NCBI RefSeq assembly: GCF_900096565.1
Contig: NZ_FMYP01000006.1
Span: forward strand, 1-64,000
Direction of reading: 5' to 3'
Source: Williamwhitmania taraxaci
GTDB lineage: Bacteria > Bacteroidota > Bacteroidia > Bacteroidales > Williamwhitmaniaceae
Length of the DNA: 64,000 nt
How positions within the stretch are numbered: the first letter of the stretch is position 1; every line of letters starts with the position of its first letter. Made by a program: the position numbers and the translations under genes. This document shows positions 7,664 to 16,999 of the stretch, piece by piece. Under the pieces are notes generated by a model. That model saw only the letters and a list, made by a program, of their open reading frames with translations, had not been told where the DNA came from and searched no databases.

Positions 7664-10600
7664 TTAGCTGGCATCGTTTTTAACCTTTAGTAGGTCCACA
7701 ATCTTCCTATACAATAGTTGTTCATCAATAGGCTTAGCAATGTAGTCGTTCATGCCTATTGCTTGGCACTTTGGCACATCAACGGTGGTTACGTCGGCGG
7801 TGAGGGCGATGATGGGAATAGTGGAGTGCATGGTGTTACGAATGTGCTTGGTAGCGGCAAATCCATCCATTTCGGGCATATGCAAATCCATGAGTATTAT
7901 ATCGTAGGCGTTTGTTTGTAGCTTTTCAATGGCAAACTTACCGTTGGCAACAATATCGCATTCGAATTTAAAATCGTCTAATATTGTTCTAATCAGCAGC
8001 TGGTTGAGCATAACATCTTCGGCAACCAATATTTTTATGTTCTGGGTGCCACGACCTAACTCCTCAGTTACGGTTTCGGATTGAATTTCGACATTAGTTT
8101 TTTGAAAGGTTAAGATGAAGCTAAAGGTAGAGCCTTCGTTTACTTTACTAGTTACGCTGATGGTGCCGCCTTGTTTTTCGACCAGCTGCTTAACAATGGC
8201 AAGACCTAATCCTGTTCCACCAAATGTGCCTGATGTGGTATTTTTTGCTTGCTGGAACGTTTCAAAGATTAATTCGAGGTTATCGTCAGTGATACCAATT
8301 CCTGTATCGGTAAATTCAAAGCTAATGATTGCGTTCTCTCTATCTTGATGCACCAAACGAACAGCTACGGAAATTTGTCCTGCTTTAGTAAACTTTACGG
8401 CGTTACCCATAAGGTTTAATATGATTTGATGCAAGCGCGCTGAATCGCCAACTACCACTGCGGGAATGTTTTTGTCGTAGAGTTTAACGAGCTTTAGGTT
8501 CTTTTCCTGCATTGTTACTTCGAACATATGAAGCAGCGTGCTTATGGATGCAGCTAACTTGAACGGTTTGTGTTCAAATACTATTTTACCGGCATCGACC
8601 TTAGCTAAATCAAGAATATCATTGATAAGCACGATTAGTGTATCGCCGCTGGTCTTTATGGCTTGAACATACTCTTTGTGTTTGGCAGACATATCGGCCT
8701 TGAGCAGCACTTTTGAAAACCCAACAATAGCATTCATGGGAGTGCGAATTTCATGGCTCATGTTTGCTAAGAACTGCTGCTTGGCTTTCCTGGCACATTC
8801 GGCAACATCGGTAGCGTTTTCAGCAATGTTTTTAGCCTTTATTAATTCTTCTTCAAAGTTCTTTTGAACGGTAATATCTTCAATGGCTAGGAGAATGAGT
8901 TGCTGCGAAGTTTTTTCGTTTACAAGTTGCCGTGCATTCATTAGCATTGTGCGTGTGCCAAGTTCAGGGAACTTCAGAATTATTTCGAAGTCGGTAAGGC
9001 GTTCTCGCTTTACAAGGATATTTTCGAGCAGGAGGCGAATTGCATGATCGTCCCATTGACGATTTTGTATCTCGTAAAACAGTTTGCCTTCGGTATCCTG
9101 TTCTGTGGCGTTGAATTTATTATAAAATGAGTCGTTGGCGCTTTTAATGCGCAGGGCTTTATCGAGAATAATGAGCGGGTGACGTACAGTGGATACAATA
9201 GCTTCGGCATATAGGCGCGTATTGTTGAGCTGTTCCTGCTTATCAATGAGTTCCTGGTTTATAATAATCAACTCTTCGTTGGTAGATTGCAGCTCCTCTT
9301 TCGATGTTTCGAGCTCTTCGTTTAAGCTTTGCATCTCTTCGTTGCTGCTTTGCATCTCTTCGTTGGAGCTTTGGAGCTCTTCATTGGCGGCTTCCATGTC
9401 TTCGGTAATGCTGCGCATATCTTCACGGGTTTGCGCCAACTCTTTTTCGAGCTGTTGATAGAGCAGCTGCGCTTCGTCCTTCTTTCTCTTTGTACTGCCG
9501 CCCGAAGTGCAACGGGTTGCCGCCACTGCTGTTTTGGTAAACAAAATGAGGTAGTGCAAGTCCACCATGTTGGTGAGCGGAATAATTTCGATGGTTACTA
9601 ATGATTTATTATCGTGCCCAACTTCGTCGTTGGTTATGTTAATAGGTATGTTTTCTTTGATAACCGATACGCCGCTGGATTTTGCTTTGTGCAGGGCATT
9701 GCGCAATTCGAAGGATAACCCTTCGCGGGCCATTTTCAGCAGGTTGAACGAGGGCTTGCCTTGCGGTGCTTCCAGAAATGGTGTAATGATGCCGTGAATG
9801 TGAACGATGTCCATTTGTTCGTTCACAACAACACTTGCCGGGGTGAATTTTGAGAGAAGAATGGCCTCAGCACTCTTGCGGAAATCGGTGTAGACGGAAT
9901 CTGGGTTGGTTACCGTTTTGTCTTTGGCAGCTACCATTTTTTCTTTACGTTCGTTTGTAACATGAATGAAGCGACCGGGCACTGGTTTGGGCGAATATAT
10001 CTTTTCGTGCTTATTAAACTGCGAGAATAGCTCTGATGCAGGACTGGTGCTTTCGGATTTACCCAGCAGCAGGAATCCATTTTCTTTGAGAGCGTAATGA
10101 AAAACGGTGAGCGCTTTCTTCTGTAAGAAAGTATCCATGTAAATAAGCACGTTGCGGCAGCTTATTAAATCCATTTTGGCAAATGGAGGGTCTTTTAAGA
10201 AGTTGTGAGGCGCAAAAATGCACATGTCGCGGATGAGCTTACTTACTTCGTAACCACTTCTGGTCTTTACAAAATAGTTTTTGAGCTGCGCATCGGTGAG
10301 CATTTGCACATCGGCCTTGGTATAAACGGCTGAGCGTGCTTTCTTGATTGCGTCTTCGGAGATATCGGACGCGAAGATTTGAATCTTGGTGAATGATAGT
10401 TTCTCTTTCAGAAATTCGTAAAGACAAATGGCTATTGAAAAAGCTTCTTCGCCGGTGGAGCATCCCGCAATCCACATACGAATGGGTTCGTCGTAGGGCT
10501 TGTTCTTGAAGAGTGCAGGAAATACGGTATCAGTGAGTGTGCTAAAGGTTTTAGGATCGCGGAAGAAGGAGGTAACGGGAATGAGCACATCGAGAAAGAG

Positions 10601-11434
10601 GGCGTCCTGTTCGGCTTTATCGGAGCGTAAAAAGTTTAGGTAGTCGGCAAGGTCTTTCTTCTTAACAATGGCAATGCGCCGTGCAATACGCCTATGGAAA
10701 GTAGGCTGCTTGTAGTATGTAAAGTCTACACCGCTGCGCAGGCGGAGAAGCGAAAGAATTTGTTTGAAAGCGGCTTCGTCGTCTTTGGGCAGCTGCTCTT
10801 CCTCTTCTTTGAACAGAGGATTGGCTTTGTAAGAGCTGAAGACTTGGGCAAGCTGTGCGGGAATTTCGTTGGGCGGTAAAACAAAGTCGACAACACCAGC
10901 ATTAATGGCACTTTGCGGCATGCTATCGTAAGCAGCCGATTCTTCGGTTTGGGCAATGCTGATGCCGCCGTGCTCTTTGATGGATTTTAGTCCGAGAGTG
11001 CCATCGCTTCCGGTGCCCGATAGCACAACGCCAGCGGCAAACTCTTTATGCACACCGGCAAGGGATGTAAAGAAGATATCGATGGAAAGATTGATGATTT
11101 TTTTGTCGCGGTTGGTGAGCTTGAGCACACCATCGGTGGAAGTGAGGATTTTATTGGAAGGAATGATGTAGATATGGTTGGGGGCAAGGTGTATATCGTC
11201 GGTGATTTCGTGCACGGGAATTTTGGTGGAGCGCGAGAGTATCTCGGGCAACATGCTTTCGTGCGATGGGTCGAGATGCTGTACTAGGACATAAGCCATT
11301 CCGGAGTTCTCGGGTATAGCTGTGAGTAATTGCTTGAAAGCATCGAGCCCTCCAGCTGATGCACCAACACCTATAACGGGGAAATACTGCGGAGTGGCAG
11401 GTGGTTTGATTTTGTCTTTTTTAGCTGCATCCAT
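7664..11434 (-). CDS. CheB-CheR-PAS-histidine kinase-receiver fusion protein
   Basis: A 1256-residue cytosolic signalling protein. Domains in order: CheB methylesterase (about 18-205; GASAGG with Ser26, VQHLDPSHES, GTGSDGT); CheR methyltransferase (about 215-480; FHRRIARRI, AGCSTGEEAFS); a spacer; a coiled coil at about 645-735 built of repeats such as NEEMQSSNEEMQ; a PAS domain; HisKA with SHEIRTPMNA; HATPase with N, G1 and G2 boxes ([14 protein letters not shown]); and a receiver domain with phospho-acceptor Asp in LMDLHMPEMDG and Lys in AKPID. No chemoreceptor, CheA or CheW gene is nearby, so it probably acts outside classical chemotaxis. The combination of CheB/CheR and a kinase in one chain is known in many bacteria, but its input is generally unknown. 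Confidence 0.93.
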   Translation of the reverse strand: MDAAKKDKIKPPATPQYFPVIGVGASAGGLDAFKQLLTAIPENSGMAYVLVQHLDPSHESMLPEILSRSTKIPVHEITDDIHLAPNHIYIIPSNKILTSTDGVLKLTNRDKKIINLSIDIFFTSLAGVHKEFAAGVVLSGTGSDGTLGLKSIKEHGGISIAQTEESAAYDSMPQSAINAGVVDFVLPPNEIPAQLAQVFSSYKANPLFKEEEEQLPKDDEAAFKQILSLLRLRSGVDFTYYKQPTFHRRIARRIAIVKKKDLADYLNFLRSDKAEQDALFLDVLIPVTSFFRDPKTFSTLTDTVFPALFKNKPYDEPIRMWIAGCSTGEEAFSIAICLYEFLKEKLSFTKIQIFASDISEDAIKKARSAVYTKADVQMLTDAQLKNYFVKTRSGYEVSKLIRDMCIFAPHNFLKDPPFAKMDLISCRNVLIYMDTFLQKKALTVFHYALKENGFLLLGKSESTSPASELFSQFNKHEKIYSPKPVPGRFIHVTNERKEKMVAAKDKTVTNPDSVYTDFRKSAEAILLSKFTPASVVVNEQMDIVHIHGIITPFLEAPQGKPSFNLLKMAREGLSFELRNALHKAKSSGVSVIKENIPINITNDEVGHDNKSLVTIEIIPLTNMVDLHYLILFTKTAVAATRCTSGGSTKRKKDEAQLLYQQLEKELAQTREDMRSITEDMEAANEELQSSNEEMQSSNEEMQSLNEELETSKEELQSTNEELIIINQELIDKQEQLNNTRLYAEAIVSTVRHPLIILDKALRIKSANDSFYNKFNATEQDTEGKLFYEIQNRQWDDHAIRLLLENILVKRERLTDFEIILKFPELGTRTMLMNARQLVNEKTSQQLILLAIEDITVQKNFEEELIKAKNIAENATDVAECARKAKQQFLANMSHEIRTPMNAIVGFSKVLLKADMSAKHKEYVQAIKTSGDTLIVLINDILDLAKVDAGKIVFEHKPFKLAASISTLLHMFEVTMQEKNLKLVKLYDKNIPAVVVGDSARLHQIILNLMGNAVKFTKAGQISVAVRLVHQDRENAIISFEFTDTGIGITDDNLELIFETFQQAKNTTSGTFGGTGLGLAIVKQLVEKQGGTISVTSKVNEGSTFSFILTFQKTNVEIQSETVTEELGRGTQNIKILVAEDVMLNQLLIRTILDDFKFECDIVANGKFAIEKLQTNAYDIILMDLHMPEMDGFAATKHIRNTMHSTIPIIALTADVTTVDVPKCQAIGMNDYIAKPIDEQLLYRKIVDLLKVKNDAS

Positions 11435-11980
11435 TATCGTAATATTGATTTATCAAACTTAGTGTTTATTACAATAGGAATGTTAATTATTATTGAGAAA
11501 CGGAGAGATGAGGGAGTGAAAAGTGAGAAGTGAAAAGTTAAAGGTTAAATGTTAAAAGACGGCCGGTGCAAAGTGGTGAAAAGTAAGTGGTGAATTGTGA
11601 ATTGCAAAAAAATGAAAAATTAAAGGTGTGAAAAGTGAGAAGTGAAAAGTGAAAGGATGGCTTCTACAATTAGCATTAACCAATCTACAATATTTAACCA
11701 CAGAGGTCACGGAGAAAAAATGGCACAGAGAACACAAAGGGTGCATTGTATAACTATTCTGATTGGTATATACGCTACCGACCTCCTCCGGCTCCTCCAG
11801 AGGAGGAGTGACTAGATGGTGAGGTATATGATTTTCAGTAACCGGCTAGGTTCTGAGCGGCTATGGACACAAGTTGTTGTGAGAAGTCATACTTAAAAAA
11901 TGGTAGGCTAATAGAAAGACAAGTAGTTTGTAGGCAAACAAAGGATATCTACTAAGTAAGATTGCAAGGTTCCCTTGTTT
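11435..11980. repeat. 546-nt intergenic region with purine-rich repeats and a dispersed-repeat fragment
   Basis: No credible gene. From about 11513 to 11655 there is a degenerate array of the unit GTGAAAAGTGAGAA and relatives, with variants such as AAGTGAAAAGT. At about 11697-11745 the text CCACAGAGGTCACGGAG continuing to GCACAGAGAACACAAAG resembles an intergenic repeat that is common in Bacteroidota genomes. At 11779-11805 there is a short CTCCTC/GAGGAG hairpin. The remainder up to the permease stop is featureless AT-rich DNA. Confidence 0.6.
11454..11461 (-). promoter_or_regulatory. Putative -7 element for the CheB-CheR kinase gene
   Basis: TAAGTTTG on the minus strand matches the Bacteroidota consensus TAnnTTTG and lies 19 nt before the ATG at 11434. 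No clear -33 TTTG was seen at the expected distance. Confidence 0.45.
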
Positions 11981-13300
11981 TTAGCTGAAAATTTCACCAG
12001 AAATTCCTTTGCTACCTTTATCAACTTTTCGATGTGTAATGAAGCGGATAACTAGTTCGATTAAAAATGATAGTGCAAGTATTCCAATAAATAAATAAAG
12101 TATTGTAAATGAGTCTTTAATAGAATATATTAAAAACAGAACGATTACTGCAAGCGTAGCAAGCAAAGCAGTAGCAACCCAGAATTTCGATGCTTTAGTT
12201 TGCCGAATAATTTTAAGATGGCCTAAATGCGTTACTGAGTGAATAAACAATACAGTAATAGAACCTACCGCAGCTATTTGTAATAAATTCAGGAAGATTA
12301 TCAATAGCACCGTTATTAATACTGTAATCAATAGACCCTGTCTCGTATTTCCAATTGTTTTGGCAAAGAATATGGGTAAATGGCCATCCTTTGCCATTTG
12401 AAAAGAGATATTAGTTGCAGCATATAATACTGCATTAATAGATGATGATATAGCAAACAATGCTGCAATAGAAATAATAGTAAACCCGACTATCCCAAAA
12501 ATAGGTTTAGCTGCTTCAGCCAACGCGAATTCTTTAGCTTCAATTACCTTGTCTACTTCTAGGTTGCCAAAAATAGCAATTGCCAACGCAGTGTAAATAA
12601 CCATTGTAATCGCAATTGAAATAAAAATTGCTCGCATTAAGTTCTTTCCTGGATTAACAATATCTTCGGCAGTATTCGTAATTATCCTAAATCCTTCGTA
12701 AGAAAAGAAGGTAATTGCAATGCTAAAGAGTATTTTATTGGAGGAAGGATATAATGCTGTTGCCATTAATTCAGGCTTCATGGTGATTAAACCTGTAGTG
12801 GCAAATATGACTAAAATTATAATTGTAATTATAATCGCAACATTCTGAAATTTAACAACTTTTTTTATTCCGAAATATTGCACTATTCCAAGCAATACCA
12901 TTATAGATAGTGCAAATATATTGGTGTATAACAAAGACCCTTTCATATTTAATAAAGCTATAGAATAACTTCCAAAAGCCTTAGCCAATAATGCGAGTGA
13001 TATGATGGTTGCTAAATACAACATAACACTTATCCCACCCGAAAAAATATTTACACCGAACGACTTGACTACATATTCTACAATACCCCCAGCCGCAGGG
13101 TATCGTGCGCCTAATTTTGCTAAGGAGTAACCACTAATTGCTGCTAAAATTCCTGCTAAAATAAACGAGATATAAACAGCCTTACCTGCAATTGCTCCAG
13201 CTTCGCCCATTAGTGCAAATATTCCTGCACCAATCATGGCTCCAACGCCTATTCCAACTGCCGACCATAAACTTATTTTTCTTGTAGAATTTATCATCAT
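11981..13300 (-). CDS. APC-family amino acid permease
   Basis: A 439-residue inner-membrane transporter with about 12 hydrophobic segments. The first segment contains GVGAMIGAGIFAL, the substrate-binding unwound helix of the amino acid-polyamine-organocation family, followed by SLAKLGARYPAAGG. The sixth region has FSYEGFRIITNTAEDI, which matches the conserved 'GFE.....AEE' element. The C-terminus is short and charged. Substrate cannot be told; proton-coupled import of amino acids is the family norm. It lies on the minus strand 94 nt downstream of alr, so read-through from the amidohydrolase/alr pair is possible. Its coding sequence is visibly richer in A and T than alr and the amidohydrolase next to it, which may point to a different history. 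Confidence 0.9.
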   Translation of the reverse strand: MMINSTRKISLWSAVGIGVGAMIGAGIFALMGEAGAIAGKAVYISFILAGILAAISGYSLAKLGARYPAAGGIVEYVVKSFGVNIFSGGISVMLYLATIISLALLAKAFGSYSIALLNMKGSLLYTNIFALSIMVLLGIVQYFGIKKVVKFQNVAIIITIIILVIFATTGLITMKPELMATALYPSSNKILFSIAITFFSYEGFRIITNTAEDIVNPGKNLMRAIFISIAITMVIYTALAIAIFGNLEVDKVIEAKEFALAEAAKPIFGIVGFTIISIAALFAISSSINAVLYAATNISFQMAKDGHLPIFFAKTIGNTRQGLLITVLITVLLIIFLNLLQIAAVGSITVLFIHSVTHLGHLKIIRQTKASKFWVATALLATLAVIVLFLIYSIKDSFTILYLFIGILALSFLIELVIRFITHRKVDKGSKGISGEIFS

Positions 13301-13394
13301 TAGAAAATGTTTAATCTGTAATTTTAAGAAAAGAAGGAAGCGTTTAGTATTCGTAACGACTCCCTTCAGCCAGAAACAACTAGATTAGAAAGGA

Positions 13395-14552
13395 TTAATC
13401 TACCACGGTTCGGGGTAAATCGGCCGGTAGGCGGGTAAGCAACTCATAGTTTATCTGATCGCTATACTCGCTAAAGGAGGAGACGCTAATTTCCAAATCG
13501 CCCTGCTTGCCTATCAGCACCACCTCGTCGCCAATGCTCACATTCTCAACATCGGTAACATCCACGGTAATCATATTCATGGTTACCATACCTATCACGC
13601 TAATTCGTTGCCCGTGGATAAGTACGCGCCCCTGGTTGCTCAGCGAGCGGCTAAACCCATGGCTATAGCCCACGGGGATGGTAGCAATTACCTTGTCGGA
13701 GTTGGCCAGATAGGAGGTTCCATACCCCACAAACTCGCCGGCCTTTACCACCTTCACATCCATAATCCAGGTTTTCCAAGTCAGCAATCGCTGCAAAGGA
13801 TTCACCTTGGTGTTTTTCTTGGTAAGATACTCAATAAGCACCTCGCGTGTGGGGAAAAAGCCATACTGCACAATCCCTAACCGAACCATGTCCATTTGTG
13901 CCTTGGGGTAGCGTAAGGCGGCAGCCGAACAGGCAGTATGGGTAAGCACGGGGCTCAACCCACTAGCGGAAACAAGCTTAAGCGCCTTGTCGAAATTATG
14001 CTGCTGCACCTTAATGCGGTAGTAGTTCGTAACGCTTTCGGCTCCCGCAAAATGGGTACACACTCCCTGAAAACAGAGGTGAGCGCTATTGGTGCGCAAG
14101 AGCTGTAGTACTGCAGGGAGCTGCTTAAGCGCAAATCCGGTGCGATTCATCCCAGTCTCCACCTCAATGTGAACCTTCGCCTTTTTACCCACTCTTTGAG
14201 CCACTAGCAGCGCCTGTTGAAGCCGAATGGGTTCAAACACGTAGAACTCAATTTCGTTTTCGATGGCCCACTCCAGCTGATCGTTTTCGATCATCCCCAT
14301 TATCATAATGCTGCTATCGCCAACCCTCGATTGATGCACCCGTAGCGCTTCATCGGCACTAAAAACGGAGAAGTGATTAATGCCACACTCCTCGGCAAGG
14401 GGAACAAACAACTCAATGCCGTGCCCATAGGCGTTTCCTTTTACTACGGAACATATCCGCACGCCATCCTTTAGGTATGACTTCAAGAAGTTTAAATTGT
14501 GCTCAAATGCCGATCGGCTAATCTCTATTATTGATGTTTGAAAAGGTCTCAT
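13395..14552 (-). CDS. alr: Alanine racemase
   Basis: Pyridoxal-phosphate enzyme that interconverts L- and D-alanine, supplying D-Ala for peptidoglycan. The PLP lysine is Lys38 in CSVVKGNAYGHG, and the second catalytic residue is the Tyr in VGYGTSYLAN of the C-terminal domain. The motif VGYSHGFSR replaces the more usual VGYADGY, and MVTMNMITVDVTD is the conserved C-terminal strand. 385 residues is normal. The ATG overlaps the stop of the upstream M20 amidohydrolase by 4 nt (ATGA), so the two are translationally coupled. Bacteroidota often carry Alr fused to MurF; here it is a stand-alone protein, so a second fused copy may exist elsewhere (inference). Confidence 0.93.
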   Translation of the reverse strand: MRPFQTSIIEISRSAFEHNLNFLKSYLKDGVRICSVVKGNAYGHGIELFVPLAEECGINHFSVFSADEALRVHQSRVGDSSIMIMGMIENDQLEWAIENEIEFYVFEPIRLQQALLVAQRVGKKAKVHIEVETGMNRTGFALKQLPAVLQLLRTNSAHLCFQGVCTHFAGAESVTNYYRIKVQQHNFDKALKLVSASGLSPVLTHTACSAAALRYPKAQMDMVRLGIVQYGFFPTREVLIEYLTKKNTKVNPLQRLLTWKTWIMDVKVVKAGEFVGYGTSYLANSDKVIATIPVGYSHGFSRSLSNQGRVLIHGQRISVIGMVTMNMITVDVTDVENVSIGDEVVLIGKQGDLEISVSSFSEYSDQINYELLTRLPADLPRTVVD

Positions 14553-15700
14553 TTCAGAAGGGTTAAGCTGATTTGGTGAAACAGTAGAATTCCGGTGGCC
14601 ATTATCTCGTCCGGAAAATCATAGTCGGGGTTGTGCAGGGCCGGACACTTTTCGCCCGAGCCAATGCCAAACATTGCCCCATTGTAGTGCTGGGTGAATA
14701 GCCCAAAATCTTCGCCCCACTTAAACGGAGTGCTTCGATGTAGGATATCCAACGCCAGCTCACCAGCAGCCGTTTCCAGCATATCGATAGCCTGATCATT
14801 GTTCTTATTTGCGCTAAATTCATGGGTCCAGCTATAGGCTACTTCAATGCCATACTTTTCGGCAATTTGCTGAATGCCCACAACCAGCTTCTGAGCCAAC
14901 TCCTCCATCTGCTGCTGGGTCCAGCTACGAATGGTTAACCGCACCTCACCATGTCCGGCCGAAATTCCATAGGCAATCTCCCCCATGGCGATATGAACCG
15001 GGGTAATTAGGGTAAAATCGGCGCGTTCGGGTTTATTGTTCGAGAGCAGCGCGGCATACTGAAGTATTTCGCTAATGGGTAGCGCAGGATTTATGCCGAA
15101 TTCAGGCTCGGCGGCATGAGCCGTTTTCCCCTTGAGCTTAATGATAATGCTCTTTACCGCCGACGTAAAGGATCCCCTCCTCAAAACTACTTGGTGTAGG
15201 GGATAACCCGGTAGGTTATGAAAGGCAAAGATATAGTCGGGCCGAATAGCCTGGAACCGAGGATCGGACAATACAGCCTTGGCTCCCATACCATCCTCCT
15301 CCGCCGGTTGAAACAGCAAAACCACTTTCCCTCGCTTGGGCGGATTGGCTGAAAGCATCCGGGCAAGGCCCAGCACTACACAGGTATGCCCATCGTGACC
15401 GCACTTATGCGATACGCCCTCGGTTTTAGAGCTATGTGCAAAGGTATTTACCTCCTGAATGGGTAGTGCATCCAAATCGGCACGAAACATAATGGAAGGG
15501 CCGGGTTTTTCACTATCGAAAATCGCTACTACGCCAAACCCTCCCACGCGCTCAATAATTTCGGAACGGTTGCAATCCTTTAGGTAGGCCACCACGCGTC
15601 GGGCGGTTTGGATCTCTTGTCCCGAAAGTTCGGGATTTAAATGAAGCTGCTTCCTCAGAGAAATAAGTTCTTCTAGTAAATCTTCCTTGACATTATGCAT
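14549..15700 (-). CDS. M20-family metal-dependent amidohydrolase (N-acyl amino acid hydrolase type)
   Basis: Hydrolyses amide bonds of N-acyl or N-conjugated amino acids; the M20D group includes hippurate and indoleacetyl-amino-acid hydrolases. Visible motifs are RKQLHLNPELSGQE, FRADLDALPI, the metal-binding KCGHDGHTCV, FQPAEEDGMGAKAV, FAFHNLPGYP and, near the C-terminus, GEDFGLFTQHYNGAMFGIG. The open frame extends upstream to 15742, but ATG at 15700 (MHNVKEDLLEEL) gives the standard N-terminus and 383 residues. No signal peptide. It is coupled to alr by a 4-nt overlap, which suggests amino acid or cell-wall peptide metabolism. The true substrate is not known. Confidence 0.9.
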   Translation of the reverse strand: MHNVKEDLLEELISLRKQLHLNPELSGQEIQTARRVVAYLKDCNRSEIIERVGGFGVVAIFDSEKPGPSIMFRADLDALPIQEVNTFAHSSKTEGVSHKCGHDGHTCVVLGLARMLSANPPKRGKVVLLFQPAEEDGMGAKAVLSDPRFQAIRPDYIFAFHNLPGYPLHQVVLRRGSFTSAVKSIIIKLKGKTAHAAEPEFGINPALPISEILQYAALLSNNKPERADFTLITPVHIAMGEIAYGISAGHGEVRLTIRSWTQQQMEELAQKLVVGIQQIAEKYGIEVAYSWTHEFSANKNNDQAIDMLETAAGELALDILHRSTPFKWGEDFGLFTQHYNGAMFGIGSGEKCPALHNPDYDFPDEIMATGILLFHQISLTLLK

Positions 15701-15742
15701 GTTGTCCGTTGATTTATTAGTTAATAGTTCACATCTATACAC

Positions 15743-16426
15743 ACTCGCCCAATGGCAATTGAGATATAATGGCGAGGAGAAGATGATTTAAAACGAGTTG
15801 GCGCGGGGATAATAGTTTGCACAGAAATAAGTCTTTCTGAATCCCTCTGTGGTAATGACACAGTATAAATGGACAATACGACAACCCAAAACAATAATGG
15901 CTCATAGACAATTGAACCTTTATGATATCTCAGCATGCAAGATATACACAAAATGGCAAAATTCCTAATCGGCAGCAGTGCCCTAGGGAATAGGGCTTGA
16001 ATATAAAGGAGAAGGTTATTCGTGTTTCGATAATTTCAGGTTAATCAATATCGCAAGCTGCGCAAATACCTGATTGAACATTAACCCAAGGAGTTTATGG
16101 ATTTAGAGAACCCAATAACGTTCGACTCTGTTCATGGTCGCATAGCTGCATATATTAACTTTCGATAAACATGCAATGCCTCCGGCGTCAATCAATATGG
16201 CATTATGATTTGATTCTTTGATTGCAAAGGAAACATGCCGGACTTTCAGCCCTAAATGGTTCGTTGCTTTTGCACAGGGCTGCGGCCCTGTGCTTTTACA
16301 GGCAGGCCTTTCATTCCTATGGTTTTCTTCGTGTTTCTTGCATGTTGGGGTATTGGTAGCGCGGTGCCGTAGGCATCTGGTAGCAAACGCCTCTGAAAAA
16401 ACAGTTATAGAAACAAATACAGGCCC
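15743..16426. repeat. 684-nt intergenic region with REP-like palindromes
   Basis: No convincing gene. Between about 16165 and 16400 there are several short palindromic units: AATGCCTCCGGCGTC at about 16172, the 9-bp hairpin described separately at 16272-16293, and TGCCGTAGGCATCTG at about 16365. Such G+C-rich units, standing out from AT-rich flanks, are typical of dispersed REP-type repeats of Bacteroidota. The first 400 nt of the region show nothing that I can name. Confidence 0.5.
16272..16293 (+). terminator. 9-bp hairpin, REP-like unit or terminator
   Basis: Arms GCACAGGGC and GCCCTGTGC enclose a 4-nt loop TGCG and are followed by TTTT on the plus strand. No plus-strand gene precedes it, so a dispersed repeat unit is the better reading than a terminator. 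Confidence 0.45.
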
Positions 16427-16999
16427 TTACTCAATTGAGATACGATACTTCTCCAGAAGCCCCGCCACGCCATAAAGCGAAAAGCGCGCCTTAGCCATGG
16501 GGTTGCTCTCGGGATCGATGGTGTAGTTAAATGCGGTAAGTAAATTGCAATCCTTAAGGACTGTTTTGCTGAAAACCGCCTCTTCGAGATTGGTATTCTC
16601 AAAGAGAGAACCCTGCAAGTTTGCACGAGTAAAATCGACGCTTTTCATCGAAACATTAAGGAAATGTGTCTTTGGCATCTTCTTGTTGGCAAAGGTGGAA
16701 AAGTCGAGCACACCGCCCTCAAAGCGTACAGAGAAGAGAAAGTCTTCCGAATCGCTGAAGTTTACCCCTAGGAGCTTGCACTCGCGGAATACGACGTTGC
16801 AAAGACTGGTTCCCACCAGCTTCAGTAGGGAGATATTGCAATACTCAAACACGCAATCGGAAAAATGATTATAGCTAAAGTTACTGCCAGAAAAATCGCA
16901 GCCCTTAAAGGTGCAGCGCAAAAACTCCCTACTCCGAATCTCCTGCGCTGTGAAGCTGATCTTTTCAAATACTTTATTCTCGTGAATGATCTCTTCCAT
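16427..16999 (-). CDS. Pentapeptide-repeat protein
   Basis: 190 residues containing repeats with the A(D/N)LXX-like pattern in which every fifth residue is F or L: FLRCTFKGCDFSGSNF, CVFEYCNISLLKL, TSLCNVVFRECKLLGVNF and VDFTRANLQGSLF. This predicts a right-handed quadrilateral beta-helix. The end (NYTIDPESNPMAKARFS) resembles the conserved C-terminus of a cytosolic Bacteroidota group related to McbG/Qnr-type proteins. Whether it protects DNA gyrase as Qnr proteins do is unknown, and no fluoroquinolone context is present. The gene appears monocistronic, 184 nt from the ABC transporter gene on the same strand. Confidence 0.85.
   Translation of the reverse strand: MEEIIHENKVFEKISFTAQEIRSREFLRCTFKGCDFSGSNFSYNHFSDCVFEYCNISLLKLVGTSLCNVVFRECKLLGVNFSDSEDFLFSVRFEGGVLDFSTFANKKMPKTHFLNVSMKSVDFTRANLQGSLFENTNLEEAVFSKTVLKDCNLLTAFNYTIDPESNPMAKARFSLYGVAGLLEKYRISIE

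Noticed and set aside
9189-9458. Serine-rich plus-strand open frame antisense to the CheB-CheR kinase
   Set aside because: It is the mirror image of the Glu-rich coiled-coil heptads (NEEMQS); the low complexity explains the open frame.
11552-11746. A 64-codon minus-strand open frame with residues like HPLCSLCHFFSVTSVV
   Set aside because: It lies wholly inside the purine-rich and CACAGAG repeats; such frames recur in repeats of this kind and do not code for protein.
16218-16475. An 85-codon plus-strand open frame over the REP-like hairpins
   Set aside because: It is made of repeat DNA and overlaps the 3' end of the pentapeptide gene in antisense; no domain or plausible composition.
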